This document shows, one piece after another, positions 15,068 through 24,393 of a stretch of 64,000 nt of DNA. This DNA is from CALITV01 sp964415795 (GTDB lineage: Bacteria > UBP6 > UBA1177 > JAKLFG01). The notes beneath the pieces were generated by a model, which was not told the DNA's origin, did not search any database, and saw only the letters and a program-made list of their open reading frames with translations. Each line of letters begins with the position of its first letter. Position 1 is the first letter of the stretch. The stretch is from the NCBI GenBank assembly GCA_964415795.1, contig CAYQBN010000004.1, positions 1 through 64,000 of the forward strand, written 5' to 3'. A program made the position numbers and the translations under genes.

Positions 15068-16203
15068 TCGAAGTCCGCGCCGTTTCCAGCCGCCGCGAGA
15101 TGGGGCATTTTCTCGATCTTCCTTATCGGCTCTACTGCGACGATCCTCACTGGGTACCACCCCTCCGCATCGAACGAAAGATGTTCTTCGATCGGAAAAA
15201 GAACCCCTTCTTCGAGCACGGTGAGGCCGACTATTTCGTCTGTTACCGTGACGACAGACCGGTCGGTCGCATCACCGCTCACATCGACCATAACTACGAT
15301 GCGTACCACAAGACACGCCACGGCTTTTTCGGTTTCTTCGAATGCGAGAACGACCCCGAAGCGGCGCGATCACTTATCGAAACGGCCGAGAAGTGGCTCA
15401 TGGCACGAAAGTACGAACGGATCATCGGACCGATGAATTTCACCACGAATCACGATTCTCCCGGGTTTACCGTTGAGGGACAACAGGTCGTTCCCGTCCT
15501 CATGAACCCTCACACCATGCCCTACTACCCCTCCTTCTTCCGTGACGCCGGCTACGAGGACGAACAATTGCTCAACAGCTGGATACTCGAGGAACCGGAG
15601 GACTTGCCACCCGAATTCCATAACCGTGACGAGAGACTGTGCGCCAAATACGGTGACCGGCTCACGGTACGCCACATCGATCTCAAGAACCTGCGCCGCG
15701 ATGTCGACATCATCCTCAGGATATTCAACGAGGCGTGGTGCGAGAATTGGGGCTATGTCCCGATGACCGACCGTGAGATAACGGCCATGGCCGACGAATT
15801 GAGGCTCATCGTCGACCTCCCCATAACCTATCTCGTCTTCCTCGACGGAGAACCGGCGGCATTCATGGTCGCGATGCCCGACATCAACCAGATACTCGTC
15901 CAGAACCGCAACGGTTCGGTTCTCAGCCGCCACTTCTTCCGCCTTGTCTTCAACCGCAAGAATTACATTGATCGATTTCGCGTCCTGCTGATGGGAACAC
16001 TGAAGAGATATCGTCTTCTCGGACTCGATGCGCTCATGTACCATCGGCTTCTCCATGACGCCAAGGCAGCAGGCTATCGCACCGTCGAGATGTCATGGAT
16101 ACTCGAATCGAACAAAGCCATGAACCACGCCGCGGCCCACATGGGAGCCCGGATATATCAGCGTTACCTCATCCTTGCCAAACCGCTCGGGAATCCCGCA
16201 TGA
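15064..16203 (+). CDS. GNAT-fold N-acyltransferase, likely bacterial ceramide synthase
   Basis: A 379-residue protein that starts at an ATG overlapping the spt stop. The beginning, RLYCDDPHWVPPLRIERKMF, and segments such as HGEADYFVCYRDDRPVGRI, ERIIGPMNFTTNHDSPGF and VEMSWILESNKAMNHAAAH mark the long GNAT-like family. That family includes the Caulobacter bacterial ceramide synthase and many proteins annotated only as 'N-acetyltransferase'. In that pathway it N-acylates 3-ketosphinganine (or sphinganine) using an acyl thioester. The inference rests on position between an SPT and a ceramide-reductase-like gene. Taken alone, sequence supports only GNAT-type acyltransferase. Confidence 0.8.
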   Translation: MIEVRAVSSRREMGHFLDLPYRLYCDDPHWVPPLRIERKMFFDRKKNPFFEHGEADYFVCYRDDRPVGRITAHIDHNYDAYHKTRHGFFGFFECENDPEAARSLIETAEKWLMARKYERIIGPMNFTTNHDSPGFTVEGQQVVPVLMNPHTMPYYPSFFRDAGYEDEQLLNSWILEEPEDLPPEFHNRDERLCAKYGDRLTVRHIDLKNLRRDVDIILRIFNEAWCENWGYVPMTDREITAMADELRLIVDLPITYLVFLDGEPAAFMVAMPDINQILVQNRNGSVLSRHFFRLVFNRKNYIDRFRVLLMGTLKRYRLLGLDALMYHRLLHDAKAAGYRTVEMSWILESNKAMNHAAAHMGARIYQRYLILAKPLGNPA

Positions 16204-17186
16204 AGGAAGTGCTCGTCACCGGTGCCACCGGTTTCGTCGGAGGACACCTCGCCGCACTGCTCCTAACGCGCGGCATTCTCCCACGGCTCCTCGTTCGACG
16301 CGACACACCCGACATTTCCTCATTCGTCCAACAGGGAGCGCGAGCCCTCGTCGGCGACTGGCAGGACGGGGGATTTCTCCGGGAAGCGGTCACCGGCTGC
16401 GACACGGTCATCCATGTTGCCGGAGCGACCAAACGGTTGACCGAGGCCGACTATCTCAAGGACAATTGTCGTTTCACCGAAGCGATACTTTCGCACCTGT
16501 CGGGGGACCAGCGATTCATTTTCCTCAGCTCTCAAGCCGCCGCCGGCCCCAGTACCGAGGGACGACCGATCACGGAAGAAGATCACCCGCGCCCGTTGAC
16601 TTGGTACGGTAAGTCGAAACTTGCCGCTGAAGAGGCGGTGCGACGCTGGGGCTGCCGGAACGGCGACAACTACCTCATCCTTCGTCCCTGCTCGGTCTTC
16701 GGGCCGAACGAGAAGGACATCTTCACCTACTTCAAGTTCATGGAACGAGGTATCCTTCTCCTTCTCGGTGACGGCACGAAACGGATATCGATCGTGTATG
16801 TCAAGGATCTCTGCGACGCGATACTTCGGGCGGCCGAGAGTCCCCTCCGGGGACGCGCCTTTTTCGTCGCGAACGACGAACCGGTCTCTTGGAAAGAACT
16901 TGCCGAGGCTATTCAACGAGCCATGGGCAAAACTCGTGTTTTCCGTATCAGAATCCCTGAAGCGCTCGCGGCACCGATCGGGCGCCTCGCCGGCAGTGCA
17001 GGAAGGAGGTTCGGCAGAGCCTTGCCCGTCAACGAGCAAAAGGTCATCGAAATGAAGCAACCAGCGTGGGTCTGCAGCAACCGCGCCATCAAAGAAGCGT
17101 TAGGATGGTATCCCCGATATTCCCTTGACAATGCGCTTGCCGAAACCGTATCATGGTATCGTACTCACGGGTGGCTGAGATCCTAA
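16200..17186 (+). CDS. NAD-dependent epimerase/dehydratase, likely ceramide reductase (CerR)
   Basis: A 328-residue extended short-chain dehydrogenase. It has the nucleotide motif VTGATGFVGGHLAALL at the N-terminus, the YxxxK pair as TWYGKSKLAAEE, and a sugar-epimerase-like substrate half. The ATG overlaps the acyltransferase stop. In Caulobacter-type ceramide synthesis an epimerase-family protein reduces the 3-keto group, and the order SPT, acyltransferase, epimerase-like protein fits that set. The alternative is a sugar-nucleotide epimerase serving the amino-sugar genes that follow, but position favours the lipid role. It ends 2 bases before the acetyltransferase gene. Confidence 0.78.
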   Translation: MKEVLVTGATGFVGGHLAALLLTRGILPRLLVRRDTPDISSFVQQGARALVGDWQDGGFLREAVTGCDTVIHVAGATKRLTEADYLKDNCRFTEAILSHLSGDQRFIFLSSQAAAGPSTEGRPITEEDHPRPLTWYGKSKLAAEEAVRRWGCRNGDNYLILRPCSVFGPNEKDIFTYFKFMERGILLLLGDGTKRISIVYVKDLCDAILRAAESPLRGRAFFVANDEPVSWKELAEAIQRAMGKTRVFRIRIPEALAAPIGRLAGSAGRRFGRALPVNEQKVIEMKQPAWVCSNRAIKEALGWYPRYSLDNALAETVSWYRTHGWLRS

Positions 17187-17188
17187 CG

Positions 17189-17761
17189 ATGGGACAACCA
17201 TTTATTCACGAAACGACTTACATTGACGATGATGTGGTTATCGGCGAAGGAACAAAGATTTGGCTCTTCTGCCATATCCTCGCCGGATCACGCATTGGAA
17301 GTAACTGTTCCTTCGGACAGAACTGCGTCATCGGACCGCGAGCCATTATCGGGAACAATGTGCGGGTCCAAAACAATGTAAGCATCTACGAAGGAGTCGT
17401 CATCGAAGACGATGTATTCCTCGGTCCTTCGATGGTCTTTACCAATGTCATCAATCCGCGAAGCTTCATTCCGCGCAAACATGAATACCGCAAGACACTC
17501 CTCAAACGGGGGTGCTCCATCGGCGCCAATGCGACGATAGTCTGTGGCATCACCATTGGGGAGTACGCCATGGTAGGGGCGGGCAGCGTGGTGACCCGCG
17601 ATGTGCCGTCATATGCGCTCGTGTATGGAAACCCGGCAAGACAGCGTGGCTGGGTGAGCCGCGCCGGGAACAAGCTTTCCTTTGGCCCCAACGACACGGC
17701 GACCGATCCTTTCGACGGGTCGCGTTATCTCCTCGAAAACGGCATAGTGAGACCACTGTGA
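17189..17761 (+). CDS. Hexapeptide-repeat N-acetyltransferase (WlbB/WbpD-like)
   Basis: A 190-residue left-handed beta-helix acetyltransferase. Hexapeptide turns run through the protein (IGEGTKIWLFCHIL, IGSNCSFGQNCVIGPRAIIG, VRVQNNVSIYEGVVIEDDVF). The family signature GPSMVFTNVINPR, plus GYAMVGAGSVVTRDVP-like and YGNPARQRGWV segments, are those of WlbB/WbpD. Those enzymes acetylate UDP-2-acetamido-3-amino-2,3-dideoxy-glucuronate. The following gene encodes the matching WbpE-like aminotransferase. The ATG at 17189 was chosen because it begins the first hexapeptide turn. Its stop overlaps the GTG of the aminotransferase gene. Confidence 0.88.
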   Translation: MGQPFIHETTYIDDDVVIGEGTKIWLFCHILAGSRIGSNCSFGQNCVIGPRAIIGNNVRVQNNVSIYEGVVIEDDVFLGPSMVFTNVINPRSFIPRKHEYRKTLLKRGCSIGANATIVCGITIGEYAMVGAGSVVTRDVPSYALVYGNPARQRGWVSRAGNKLSFGPNDTATDPFDGSRYLLENGIVRPL

Positions 17762-18864
17762 AAAGGATACCGCTCATCGATCTTGCGGCCCAGTATCAGA
17801 CCTATCGCGGAGAAATAGACACCGCGATCCAGCGGGTATGTGAGCGTGCCTCTTTCATCATGGGCCCCGAGGTCACCGAACTGGAGGAGCGCTTAGCGAT
17901 TTTCTGCGGCGCTTCCTTCTGCGTTACCTGCGCCAACGGAACCGACGCAATCATTCTCGCCCTCCGCTCCCTGAGTGTCGGCCCCGGTGACGAGGTCATC
18001 ACGAGTGCCTTTTCGTTCATTGCCACCGCGGAGGCGATCGCAGCGGTCGGAGCGACACCGATCTTCGTTGACATCGAAGAGGATACCGGCCTCATCGACG
18101 CCGCGCTTATAGAGAAACGCATCACTCCCCGAACCCGCGCCATCATTCCGGTGAGTCTCTATGGCCAGTGTCCCGACATGGATGCTATCAACCAAATCGC
18201 AGTACGACATGGTTTGACGGTCATCGAAGACGCCGCTCAAAGTTTCGGAGCTTTCTATCGCGGCAAACGGAGTTGCTCGCTTTCCCCGCTCGCCACCACC
18301 AGCTTCTTTCCCGCAAAACCGCTCGGTTGCTATGGAGATGGAGGGGCTATCTTCACCACCGACCGCACAATGGCCGAGCATATCGCCTCTCTCCGTCTTC
18401 ATGGGCAGACTCAACGCTATCACCACCGACACATTGGAATGAACAGTCGGCTCGATACGCTGCAGGCAGCGGTGCTCCTCGTAAAATTGTCTCATTTCCC
18501 CGAAGAAATTGATCGGCGTCAACAGATAGCGGAACGCTACCGTCACCTGCTCAGCGGTCTCCCGATAAAACTGCCTGTCATCCACGAAGGGCGTCAATCG
18601 GTATGGGCACAGTATGTGATTCGAAGCGACCGCCGCGCCCTCCTCATGGAACGATTGGCTGCCGCCGGGATCGCAACGGGCATTCACTACCCCGTTCCCT
18701 TGCATCTTCAAGAAGTCTTTTCTTCCTTGGGATACCGCCCCGGTGACTTTCCGTGCGCCGAGAAGGCGGCTCGCGAGGTGCTCAGCCTGCCGATGAGCGC
18801 CTTCCTTTCGGAAGAAGAGCAACGAAAAGTTTTCGAGGCTATCGCGGCGGCATTTCGTCCATGA
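17758..18864 (+). CDS. DegT/DnrJ/EryC1 sugar aminotransferase (WbpE-like)
   Basis: A PLP-dependent 3-oxo-sugar nucleotide aminotransferase of 368 residues starting at GTG, which overlaps the previous stop as GTGA. Strong WbpE/WlbC-type signatures are FIMGPEVTELEERLA, CANGTDAIILALR, IIPVSLYGQCPDMDAIN, VIEDAAQSFGAFYRGKRSC, the PLP lysine in SFFPAKPLGCYGDGGA, and NSRLDTLQAAVLL. With the preceding acetyltransferase it would convert a 3-keto UDP-GlcNAc acid to the 2,3-diacetamido sugar. The oxidase and dehydrogenase of that pathway (WbpA/WbpB type) are not in the window. Sugar identity is inferred. Confidence 0.9.
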   Translation: MKRIPLIDLAAQYQTYRGEIDTAIQRVCERASFIMGPEVTELEERLAIFCGASFCVTCANGTDAIILALRSLSVGPGDEVITSAFSFIATAEAIAAVGATPIFVDIEEDTGLIDAALIEKRITPRTRAIIPVSLYGQCPDMDAINQIAVRHGLTVIEDAAQSFGAFYRGKRSCSLSPLATTSFFPAKPLGCYGDGGAIFTTDRTMAEHIASLRLHGQTQRYHHRHIGMNSRLDTLQAAVLLVKLSHFPEEIDRRQQIAERYRHLLSGLPIKLPVIHEGRQSVWAQYVIRSDRRALLMERLAAAGIATGIHYPVPLHLQEVFSSLGYRPGDFPCAEKAAREVLSLPMSAFLSEEEQRKVFEAIAAAFRP

Positions 18865-20165
18865 AAGACCGTATCGTTCCCACCGCGCATTCTCCGTTCG
18901 TCCGCAATCTCATCACCCTTTTTTCGGGATCGCTGATAGCTCAAACGATCCCTCTTGCCGCCGCGCCTTTCCTCGCGCGCCTTTTCACCCCACAGGACTT
19001 CGGGGCATACGAACTCTTCGCCGGAGCGGCCGCCATCCTCGCGGTAATTGCCAGCGCCCGGTATGAACTTGCGATCATGCTTCCCGAAAACGACCAAGAC
19101 GCCTTCTCGCTCGTGGTCGCCGCCACGACGATCGCGGGAGCGGTAAGCATCGTCGCGGCGATAGGCGGTTTCCTGTTTCACCCCCAACTGAGCGCTCTCT
19201 TCCGCATCGAAGAAGGGCCGCTTTTCTTTCTCCTCCTCCCCCTTCTTGGATTTTGGCTTGCGCTCGTGCAGATAGGCCACTACTGGTTCACCCGATGCAG
19301 TCGATTCGCCGGCATCGCCTCGCGGCGCATCGTTCAGAACGGCATCACCACAGGATCCCAGATAGCATCCGGCGTCAACCACCTTCCGCCGGGATCGTGG
19401 GGTCTCATCGGCGGACTCATCGCCGGGACCGCCACCGGTGCGCTCTGGTTCTTCGCGGTCGCGCGACAAGACGCGGTCCACTATGCCCGAGCCGCATCCC
19501 GTTGGGAGAATCTCCGCCGTATCACGACCCGCTACCGCGAGTTCCCTTTCAAGAACCTGCCGGCACACCTCCTCAACATCGTAGCGAATCAACTTCCCTC
19601 CATCCTTTTCATCGCCCTCTTCGGTCCCTTGACAGCCGGTTTCTACGCGCTCACCCGCCGGGTACTCGCCACACCGCTCTCTTTTCTTGCCGATGCATTC
19701 ACCGATGTCTTCCGCCAGAGAGCAAGTGAAGACTATCACCGTACTGGATCCTGCCGCCCGATCTTCGTAAAGACGCTGTGGGCAACGAGCCTATTCTCTG
19801 CCCCCCCCTTCTTCATCCTTTTCTTCTTCGCGCCGCCGCTTTTTGCTTTCGTTTTCGGCGAACCTTGGCGCGAAGCGGGTCGTTACGCCCAACTTCTTGC
19901 CCCGATGTATGCGATGCGCTTCATCGCATCTCCACTCAGCTTCACGATCGTCATAGCCGAGAGACAGAACTTCTACCTCCTCTGGCAAACGATCCTGCTC
20001 TGCGCTACCATCGCCGCACTTTGCGCAGGATGGGCGCTGCAAAGTGCCGCATTCACCATTGGCATTTTTTCGGGGACATACACATTACTGTATGGATGGC
20101 TTCTCGTCGCGGCGTACCGCGCAACGGAAAAAAGATGCGAAGGGAATCTGATTACCGGCTCTTGA
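18861..20165 (+). CDS. Polysaccharide/lipid-linked oligosaccharide flippase (Wzx-like)
   Basis: A 434-residue membrane protein with about twelve hydrophobic segments in the MOP/MATE superfamily. The start NLITLFSGSLIAQTIPLAAA, followed by LARLFTPQDFGAYELFAG, is typical of Wzx/RfbX. FPFKNLPAHLLNIVANQLPS is the mid-protein segment of the same family. It would move a lipid-linked glycan across the inner membrane. The ATG overlaps the aminotransferase stop (ATGA), so it is the sixth cistron of the operon. The 3' end overlaps the convergent kbl gene by 14 bases. The carrier could be undecaprenyl-linked or, speculatively, ceramide-linked. Confidence 0.85.
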   Translation: MKDRIVPTAHSPFVRNLITLFSGSLIAQTIPLAAAPFLARLFTPQDFGAYELFAGAAAILAVIASARYELAIMLPENDQDAFSLVVAATTIAGAVSIVAAIGGFLFHPQLSALFRIEEGPLFFLLLPLLGFWLALVQIGHYWFTRCSRFAGIASRRIVQNGITTGSQIASGVNHLPPGSWGLIGGLIAGTATGALWFFAVARQDAVHYARAASRWENLRRITTRYREFPFKNLPAHLLNIVANQLPSILFIALFGPLTAGFYALTRRVLATPLSFLADAFTDVFRQRASEDYHRTGSCRPIFVKTLWATSLFSAPPFFILFFFAPPLFAFVFGEPWREAGRYAQLLAPMYAMRFIASPLSFTIVIAERQNFYLLWQTILLCATIAALCAGWALQSAAFTIGIFSGTYTLLYGWLLVAAYRATEKRCEGNLITGS

Positions 20166-21372
20166 ACCGCTTCAGGACATCAATGACATAGTCTATGTCG
20201 GCCGGGGTGTGGTCGGCGTTTATCTGGAAACGGATCTCTTCGTCGCCTTTCGGCACCACTGGGTAGTTGAGGCCGGTCGCAAGGACACCGTTGTCAGTGA
20301 GCCACCGCACGATCTCGGCGGTACGCTTCGTGTCGCGGACCATGAGCGGCGTTACTGGATGCGGCCCCGGTATCGTTTCATAGCCATTGTCCACAAGCCC
20401 CTTCTCGAAGCGCGCCGTCATCTCGGCAAGGTGTTTAAGGCGCCGTTTTCCCTCGTCGCTTTCAAGAATGTCGAGCACCTTGAGCAGGGCGTTCGTCTCA
20501 CCGACGGTGATCGGATTCGAGTAGATGTACATGGGTGCCGTCTGCCGAAGGAATTCGGTGACCGATCGATCGGCAACGACATAACCACCGTTCACCCCGA
20601 ACGCCTTACCGAGCGTGCCGATGAGAATCTCCACCTTCATTCCGGTCACCTCTTCGGTGCCGCGCCCCGTGGCCCCATAAGCACCGATACCGTGCGAATC
20701 GTCCGCGATGGTCACGACCCCCTCTTCGAACTTATCATCAAAACTTTTTGCGACCCTCACGAACTTGTCGAACGGGCAGTAGTCACCACGCATCGAGAAG
20801 ACGCCATCGGTCACGACGACGCACCGTTTCCCTTTGCCGACCGCCTCCTTCATCTTCGACTCAAGGTCGTTCATGTCGTTGTGCCTGTAGATTAACTTCG
20901 CAGCAGGGCGGGCCAGTTTCATCGCATTGATGATGCAGTTGTGGTTGAGCTCGTCGCTCACGATGACCGTCTCGGTGGTCGTGAGAGGAACAATGACCCC
21001 CATCGAGGTGACATAGGCGCTCGAAAAGAGCATTGCCGCCTCGCGTCCATGGAACTTAGCAAGCCGCCGCTCCAAGTCCTTATGGGCCTTGTAGGTTCCC
21101 GAGATGAACCTCACTGCCCCGGGGCCAACACCGAAGGTACGAGTTCCTTCCTCTTCGGCACGGATGACCTCGGGGTTCATCGAAAGTCCCAAGTAGGAGT
21201 TCGAGTTCATCCTGATAAATTCCTGCGAATACCCTTCCACGCGATAGCGTGGTCCACGGTCATCTTTCGGCGGAATGATCGCCGTAACGACCATCTCGTC
21301 GCCCTTCGCAGTTCCCTTTTCGCGCAGATCGGCGACATAACGATCAAGCGCCGGGTTAAGTTTCGATGCCAT
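20152..21372 (-). CDS. kbl: Glycine C-acetyltransferase (2-amino-3-ketobutyrate CoA ligase)
   Basis: A PLP enzyme that cleaves 2-amino-3-ketobutyrate with CoA to glycine and acetyl-CoA. The 406-residue protein has the oxoamine-synthase motifs NSNSYLGLSMNPEV, GVGPGAVRFISGTYKAH, DELNHNCIINA, ADDSHGIGAYG and the PLP lysine in IGTLGKAFGVNGGY. It is a paralogue of the spt product at 13871 but clearly a different subfamily. The ATG at 21372 follows GGAGAAACGCC and matches the family N-terminus; the longer frame is rejected. It lies 11 bases downstream of the threonine-dehydrogenase gene, giving the two-step threonine cleavage pathway. Confidence 0.9.
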   Translation of the reverse strand: MASKLNPALDRYVADLREKGTAKGDEMVVTAIIPPKDDRGPRYRVEGYSQEFIRMNSNSYLGLSMNPEVIRAEEEGTRTFGVGPGAVRFISGTYKAHKDLERRLAKFHGREAAMLFSSAYVTSMGVIVPLTTTETVIVSDELNHNCIINAMKLARPAAKLIYRHNDMNDLESKMKEAVGKGKRCVVVTDGVFSMRGDYCPFDKFVRVAKSFDDKFEEGVVTIADDSHGIGAYGATGRGTEEVTGMKVEILIGTLGKAFGVNGGYVVADRSVTEFLRQTAPMYIYSNPITVGETNALLKVLDILESDEGKRRLKHLAEMTARFEKGLVDNGYETIPGPHPVTPLMVRDTKRTAEIVRWLTDNGVLATGLNYPVVPKGDEEIRFQINADHTPADIDYVIDVLKRFKSR

Positions 21373-21383
21373 GGCGTTTCTCC

Positions 21384-22340
21384 TTACTTGAGTAGTTTTT
21401 TCCTGAGATTCTCTATCATGTCCTTCGTCATCGCGCCAAGATCGTAGGACGGCTTCCATCCCCATTCTTTTCGCGCCGCCGAATCATCTATCGAGGCAGG
21501 CCACGAGTCGGCGATCGCCTGCCGGAAGTCAGGCCGATACTCAATGATGAAATCAGGAATATGTTTCTTGATCTCCGCAGCAAGTTCAGCGGGGGTGAAA
21601 CTCATGGCCGAGACATTGAAGTCACTGTGGTGCTTCAGTTTCGAGAAATCGGCCTCCATGAGATCTATCGTCGCCTTGAGGCAATCGGGCATGTACATCA
21701 TGGGCAATCGCGTGTCCTCTTTGAGAAAGCAAGTATACCTCTTATGTTGGATCGCCTCATAGAAGATGGCAACGGCATAATCGGTCGTTCCGCCGCCAGG
21801 AGGCGTTTCATGGCTGATGATGCCGGGATAACGAAGGCCGCGAACATCGAGCCCATACTTGCGCACATAGTAGTCACCGAGCAATTCTCCCGTTACTTTC
21901 GTGATGCCGTACATCGTCGTCGGACGGAGCACCGTCTCCTGCGGAGTATTCTCGCGGGGAGTATCGGGACCAAAAACGGCGATGGAACTGGGCACGAGAA
22001 CCTGTTTTAGCCCCTTTTCGCGCGCCACTTCCAAGACATTGAGAAGGCCGTTAATATTGATGTCCCACGCGAGCATCGGATTCTTCTCGCCGGTAGCCGA
22101 GAGTATCGCGGCCATGTTGACGATGTGGGTGACACCGTACTTATCACACACTACTCCGAGTGCCGCGCGATCGCGGACATCGAAGTACTCGAAGGGACCC
22201 TCATCCGGAGAAAGTCCGCCGATCGCACCGGGTACGGTCGACGCCACGACCTTCGACACCCCATGAATGGCCCGCAACTTACGGGTAAATTCCGTTCCGA
22301 TTTGTCCCGTTGCTCCTATCACCAAGATGCTCTTCTTCAT
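21384..22340 (-). CDS. L-threonine 3-dehydrogenase, SDR/epimerase type
   Basis: A 318-residue extended SDR with the NAD motif ILVIGATGQIGTEF, catalytic serine region LVPSSIAVFGPDTPRE, and YGITK as the YxxxK pair. Further family marks are RYPGIISHETPPGGGTTDYA and PMMYMPDCLKATIDLM. These are hallmarks of the UDP-galactose-epimerase-like threonine dehydrogenases, unrelated to the zinc-dependent Tdh. It oxidises threonine to 2-amino-3-ketobutyrate, handed to the kbl product encoded next. It starts at an ATG behind GAAGGAG. No strong promoter was seen in the 100-base gap after rpsA, so some read-through from rpsA is possible. Confidence 0.9.
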   Translation of the reverse strand: MKKSILVIGATGQIGTEFTRKLRAIHGVSKVVASTVPGAIGGLSPDEGPFEYFDVRDRAALGVVCDKYGVTHIVNMAAILSATGEKNPMLAWDININGLLNVLEVAREKGLKQVLVPSSIAVFGPDTPRENTPQETVLRPTTMYGITKVTGELLGDYYVRKYGLDVRGLRYPGIISHETPPGGGTTDYAVAIFYEAIQHKRYTCFLKEDTRLPMMYMPDCLKATIDLMEADFSKLKHHSDFNVSAMSFTPAELAAEIKKHIPDFIIEYRPDFRQAIADSWPASIDDSAARKEWGWKPSYDLGAMTKDMIENLRKKLLK

Positions 22341-22443
22341 GAGACTGCTCCTTCGTCACAAATCACCAAACCGCTATTGAAGAGACGACGATGAAAAATG
22401 CTGGGAATATCGCCAAGTCGTACTCCGACATGGCGCATCGAAT

Positions 22444-24126
22444 CTATTGTTGATTCTGGTTCTTGAGGGCATCCGCGATCGACCCGATCTTTTCGGGTAC
22501 CACGCCCACGGCGTTCTTCGCTTCCTCGATGTTACGACGTTGTTCCTCTTCACCGATCGCCTTAACGGAAAGAGAAACCTTGCGCTCGGAATCATTGATG
22601 GACTTGATGATCACCGAAATCTTGTCACCGACCTGATATACCTTGTTTGGATCATCGAATTCGGTACGGTGAACAAGGCCCTCGACGGTATCGAACAGTT
22701 TCACGAAGACGCCGAAGTCGGTCGATTTCACGACCTCAGCCTCCACACGGTCGTTTTCCTTGTAGGTATCGCGGAACATCTTCCACGGATCCTCGGTGAG
22801 TTGCTTGATGCCCAGACTGAAGCGCTGTTTCTCTGCATCTATATTGAGAACGACCGCTTCCACTTCGTCTCCCTTGTTATAGTACTCACTCGGATGTTTG
22901 AGTTTCCTGTCCCAAGTGATGTCGCTCGTCCGCACAAGGCCATCTATGCCATCCTCGACACCGACGAACAATCCGAAGTCAGTGATGTTACGAACGACGC
23001 CCTTCACCTTCGATCCGACGGGATACTTGTCTTTCAACTGTTCCCACGGATTGGGCTCGGTCTGTTTCATCCCGAGACTGATGCGTCTGCTGGGAACATC
23101 TATCTCGAGGATCTTCACCTCGACTTCGTCGCCGATGGCCACCACCTTGCTCGGATGTTTCACGCGGCGGGTCCAACTCATCTCGCTGATATGGATAAGC
23201 CCCTCGATACCTTTTTCAAGCTCCACAAAGGCACCGTAATCTTCGAGGGCGACCACGCGGCCACGCACTATCTTGCCGGAAGAATACTTCTCGGCCGCAT
23301 GCTGCCAGGGATCCTCCGATATCTGTTTCAAGCCAAGGCTCACCCGTTCGGTCTCGCGGTCGAACTTGAGCACCTTCACCTCGACCTCGTCACCGATCTT
23401 GAACATCTCGGAAGGATGGTTCACACGCCCCCAACTCATGTCGGTAATGTGGAGAAGACCGTCGATCCCCCCGAGATCGATGAATACACCGTAGTAGGTG
23501 ATGTTCTTGACAAGCCCTTTGACGACCGCACCTTCTTGCAACCGTTCCAAGGTCTTCGTTTTGAGCTCCTCGCGCTCCTTTTCGAGAAGGTCGCGACGGC
23601 TTATCACGATGTTGCCACGCTTCGGATCGTATTTGATGACCTTGAAGTCGAAGGTCTTGCCGATGAGTTCGTCGAGATTTTTTATGGGGCGAAGTGCCAC
23701 CTGCGAGTTGGGCAGGAAGGCCTTGACGCCAATGTCAACCTGCAGACCGCCATTCACCCGTGACACGATGGTACCGCGGACCAGTTCGCCGGTGTCATAG
23801 GCACGCCCGACCGTTTCCCAAATGCGAAGCGTTGCCGCCTTCTGTCGTGAAAGACAAATGTTCCCGCGCTCGTCCTCCCACCGCTCGATGACGACCTCGA
23901 CCTGATCGCCCACCCGCAAGTGCTTGAGCTCCTCCGGAGTGAACTCGGATGACTGGACCACTCCGTCCGATTTGCGGCCGACATCAACTAGGATGAAATC
24001 TTTCGAAATGGCGCGCACGACGCCGCGGATGATCTCTTCCCCCGAGAACTGCTTTTCGCTCGGGAGATACTCGTTGAGCAGGCTCGCAAAATCCTGCCCT
24101 TGGTTAGCCTGTTGTTGGTTTGACAT
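22444..24126 (-). CDS. rpsA: 30S ribosomal protein S1
   Basis: A 560-residue protein built of six S1 RNA-binding repeats. Repeated cores such as VRAISKDFILVDVGRKSDG, VNGGLQVDIGVKAFLPNS, ITYYGVFIDLGGIDGLLH, LEDYGAFVELEKGIEGLIH, ITDFGLFVGVEDGIDGLV and STDFGVFVKLFDTVEGLVH are spaced about 86 residues apart. It binds mRNA upstream of starts on the 30S subunit. GAAGGAGG precedes the ATG, and a good promoter lies at 24183-24210. The short Gln/Asn-rich N-terminus (MSNQQQANQGQ) is unremarkable. Confidence 0.97.
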   Translation of the reverse strand: MSNQQQANQGQDFASLLNEYLPSEKQFSGEEIIRGVVRAISKDFILVDVGRKSDGVVQSSEFTPEELKHLRVGDQVEVVIERWEDERGNICLSRQKAATLRIWETVGRAYDTGELVRGTIVSRVNGGLQVDIGVKAFLPNSQVALRPIKNLDELIGKTFDFKVIKYDPKRGNIVISRRDLLEKEREELKTKTLERLQEGAVVKGLVKNITYYGVFIDLGGIDGLLHITDMSWGRVNHPSEMFKIGDEVEVKVLKFDRETERVSLGLKQISEDPWQHAAEKYSSGKIVRGRVVALEDYGAFVELEKGIEGLIHISEMSWTRRVKHPSKVVAIGDEVEVKILEIDVPSRRISLGMKQTEPNPWEQLKDKYPVGSKVKGVVRNITDFGLFVGVEDGIDGLVRTSDITWDRKLKHPSEYYNKGDEVEAVVLNIDAEKQRFSLGIKQLTEDPWKMFRDTYKENDRVEAEVVKSTDFGVFVKLFDTVEGLVHRTEFDDPNKVYQVGDKISVIIKSINDSERKVSLSVKAIGEEEQRRNIEEAKNAVGVVPEKIGSIADALKNQNQQ

Positions 24127-24182
24127 ACTCGAAACACCTCCTTCTCTTTTTTACCGGTGCGCTACCGCGCAACGGCGGAGGC

Positions 24183-24210
24183 ATTTTAGGGAGATAGGGA
24201 AGTCTGTCAA
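24183..24210 (-). promoter_or_regulatory. rpsA promoter
   Basis: Minus strand: TTGACA (24210-24205), 16-nt spacer, TAAAAT (24188-24183), about 57 bases before the rpsA ATG. Confidence 0.75.
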
Positions 24211-24322
24211 GATATTTCGGCACCAACCATTGGGAAGTGAAACGGAGGGGGCATCCCCCATGGATATCATGCTGCTCCCAAGATACCCGTTAGGATTTAT
24301 GGGACAAATGAGGAGATCGCCC

Positions 24323-24352
24323 TTGACGAGGTCCCTCAAATCTGTTTAGGAT
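24323..24352 (+). promoter_or_regulatory. Promoter of the acyl-CoA synthetase operon
   Basis: TTGACG (24323-24328), 18-nt spacer, TAGGAT (24347-24352), about 41 bases before the ATG at 24394. A small ggggg-cat-ccccc hairpin at 24247-24259 separates it from the divergent rpsA promoter. Confidence 0.6.
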
Positions 24353-24393
24353 GGCACGAGGCTGTTCACTAACCCTTCCTAAAGGAGCGTATC

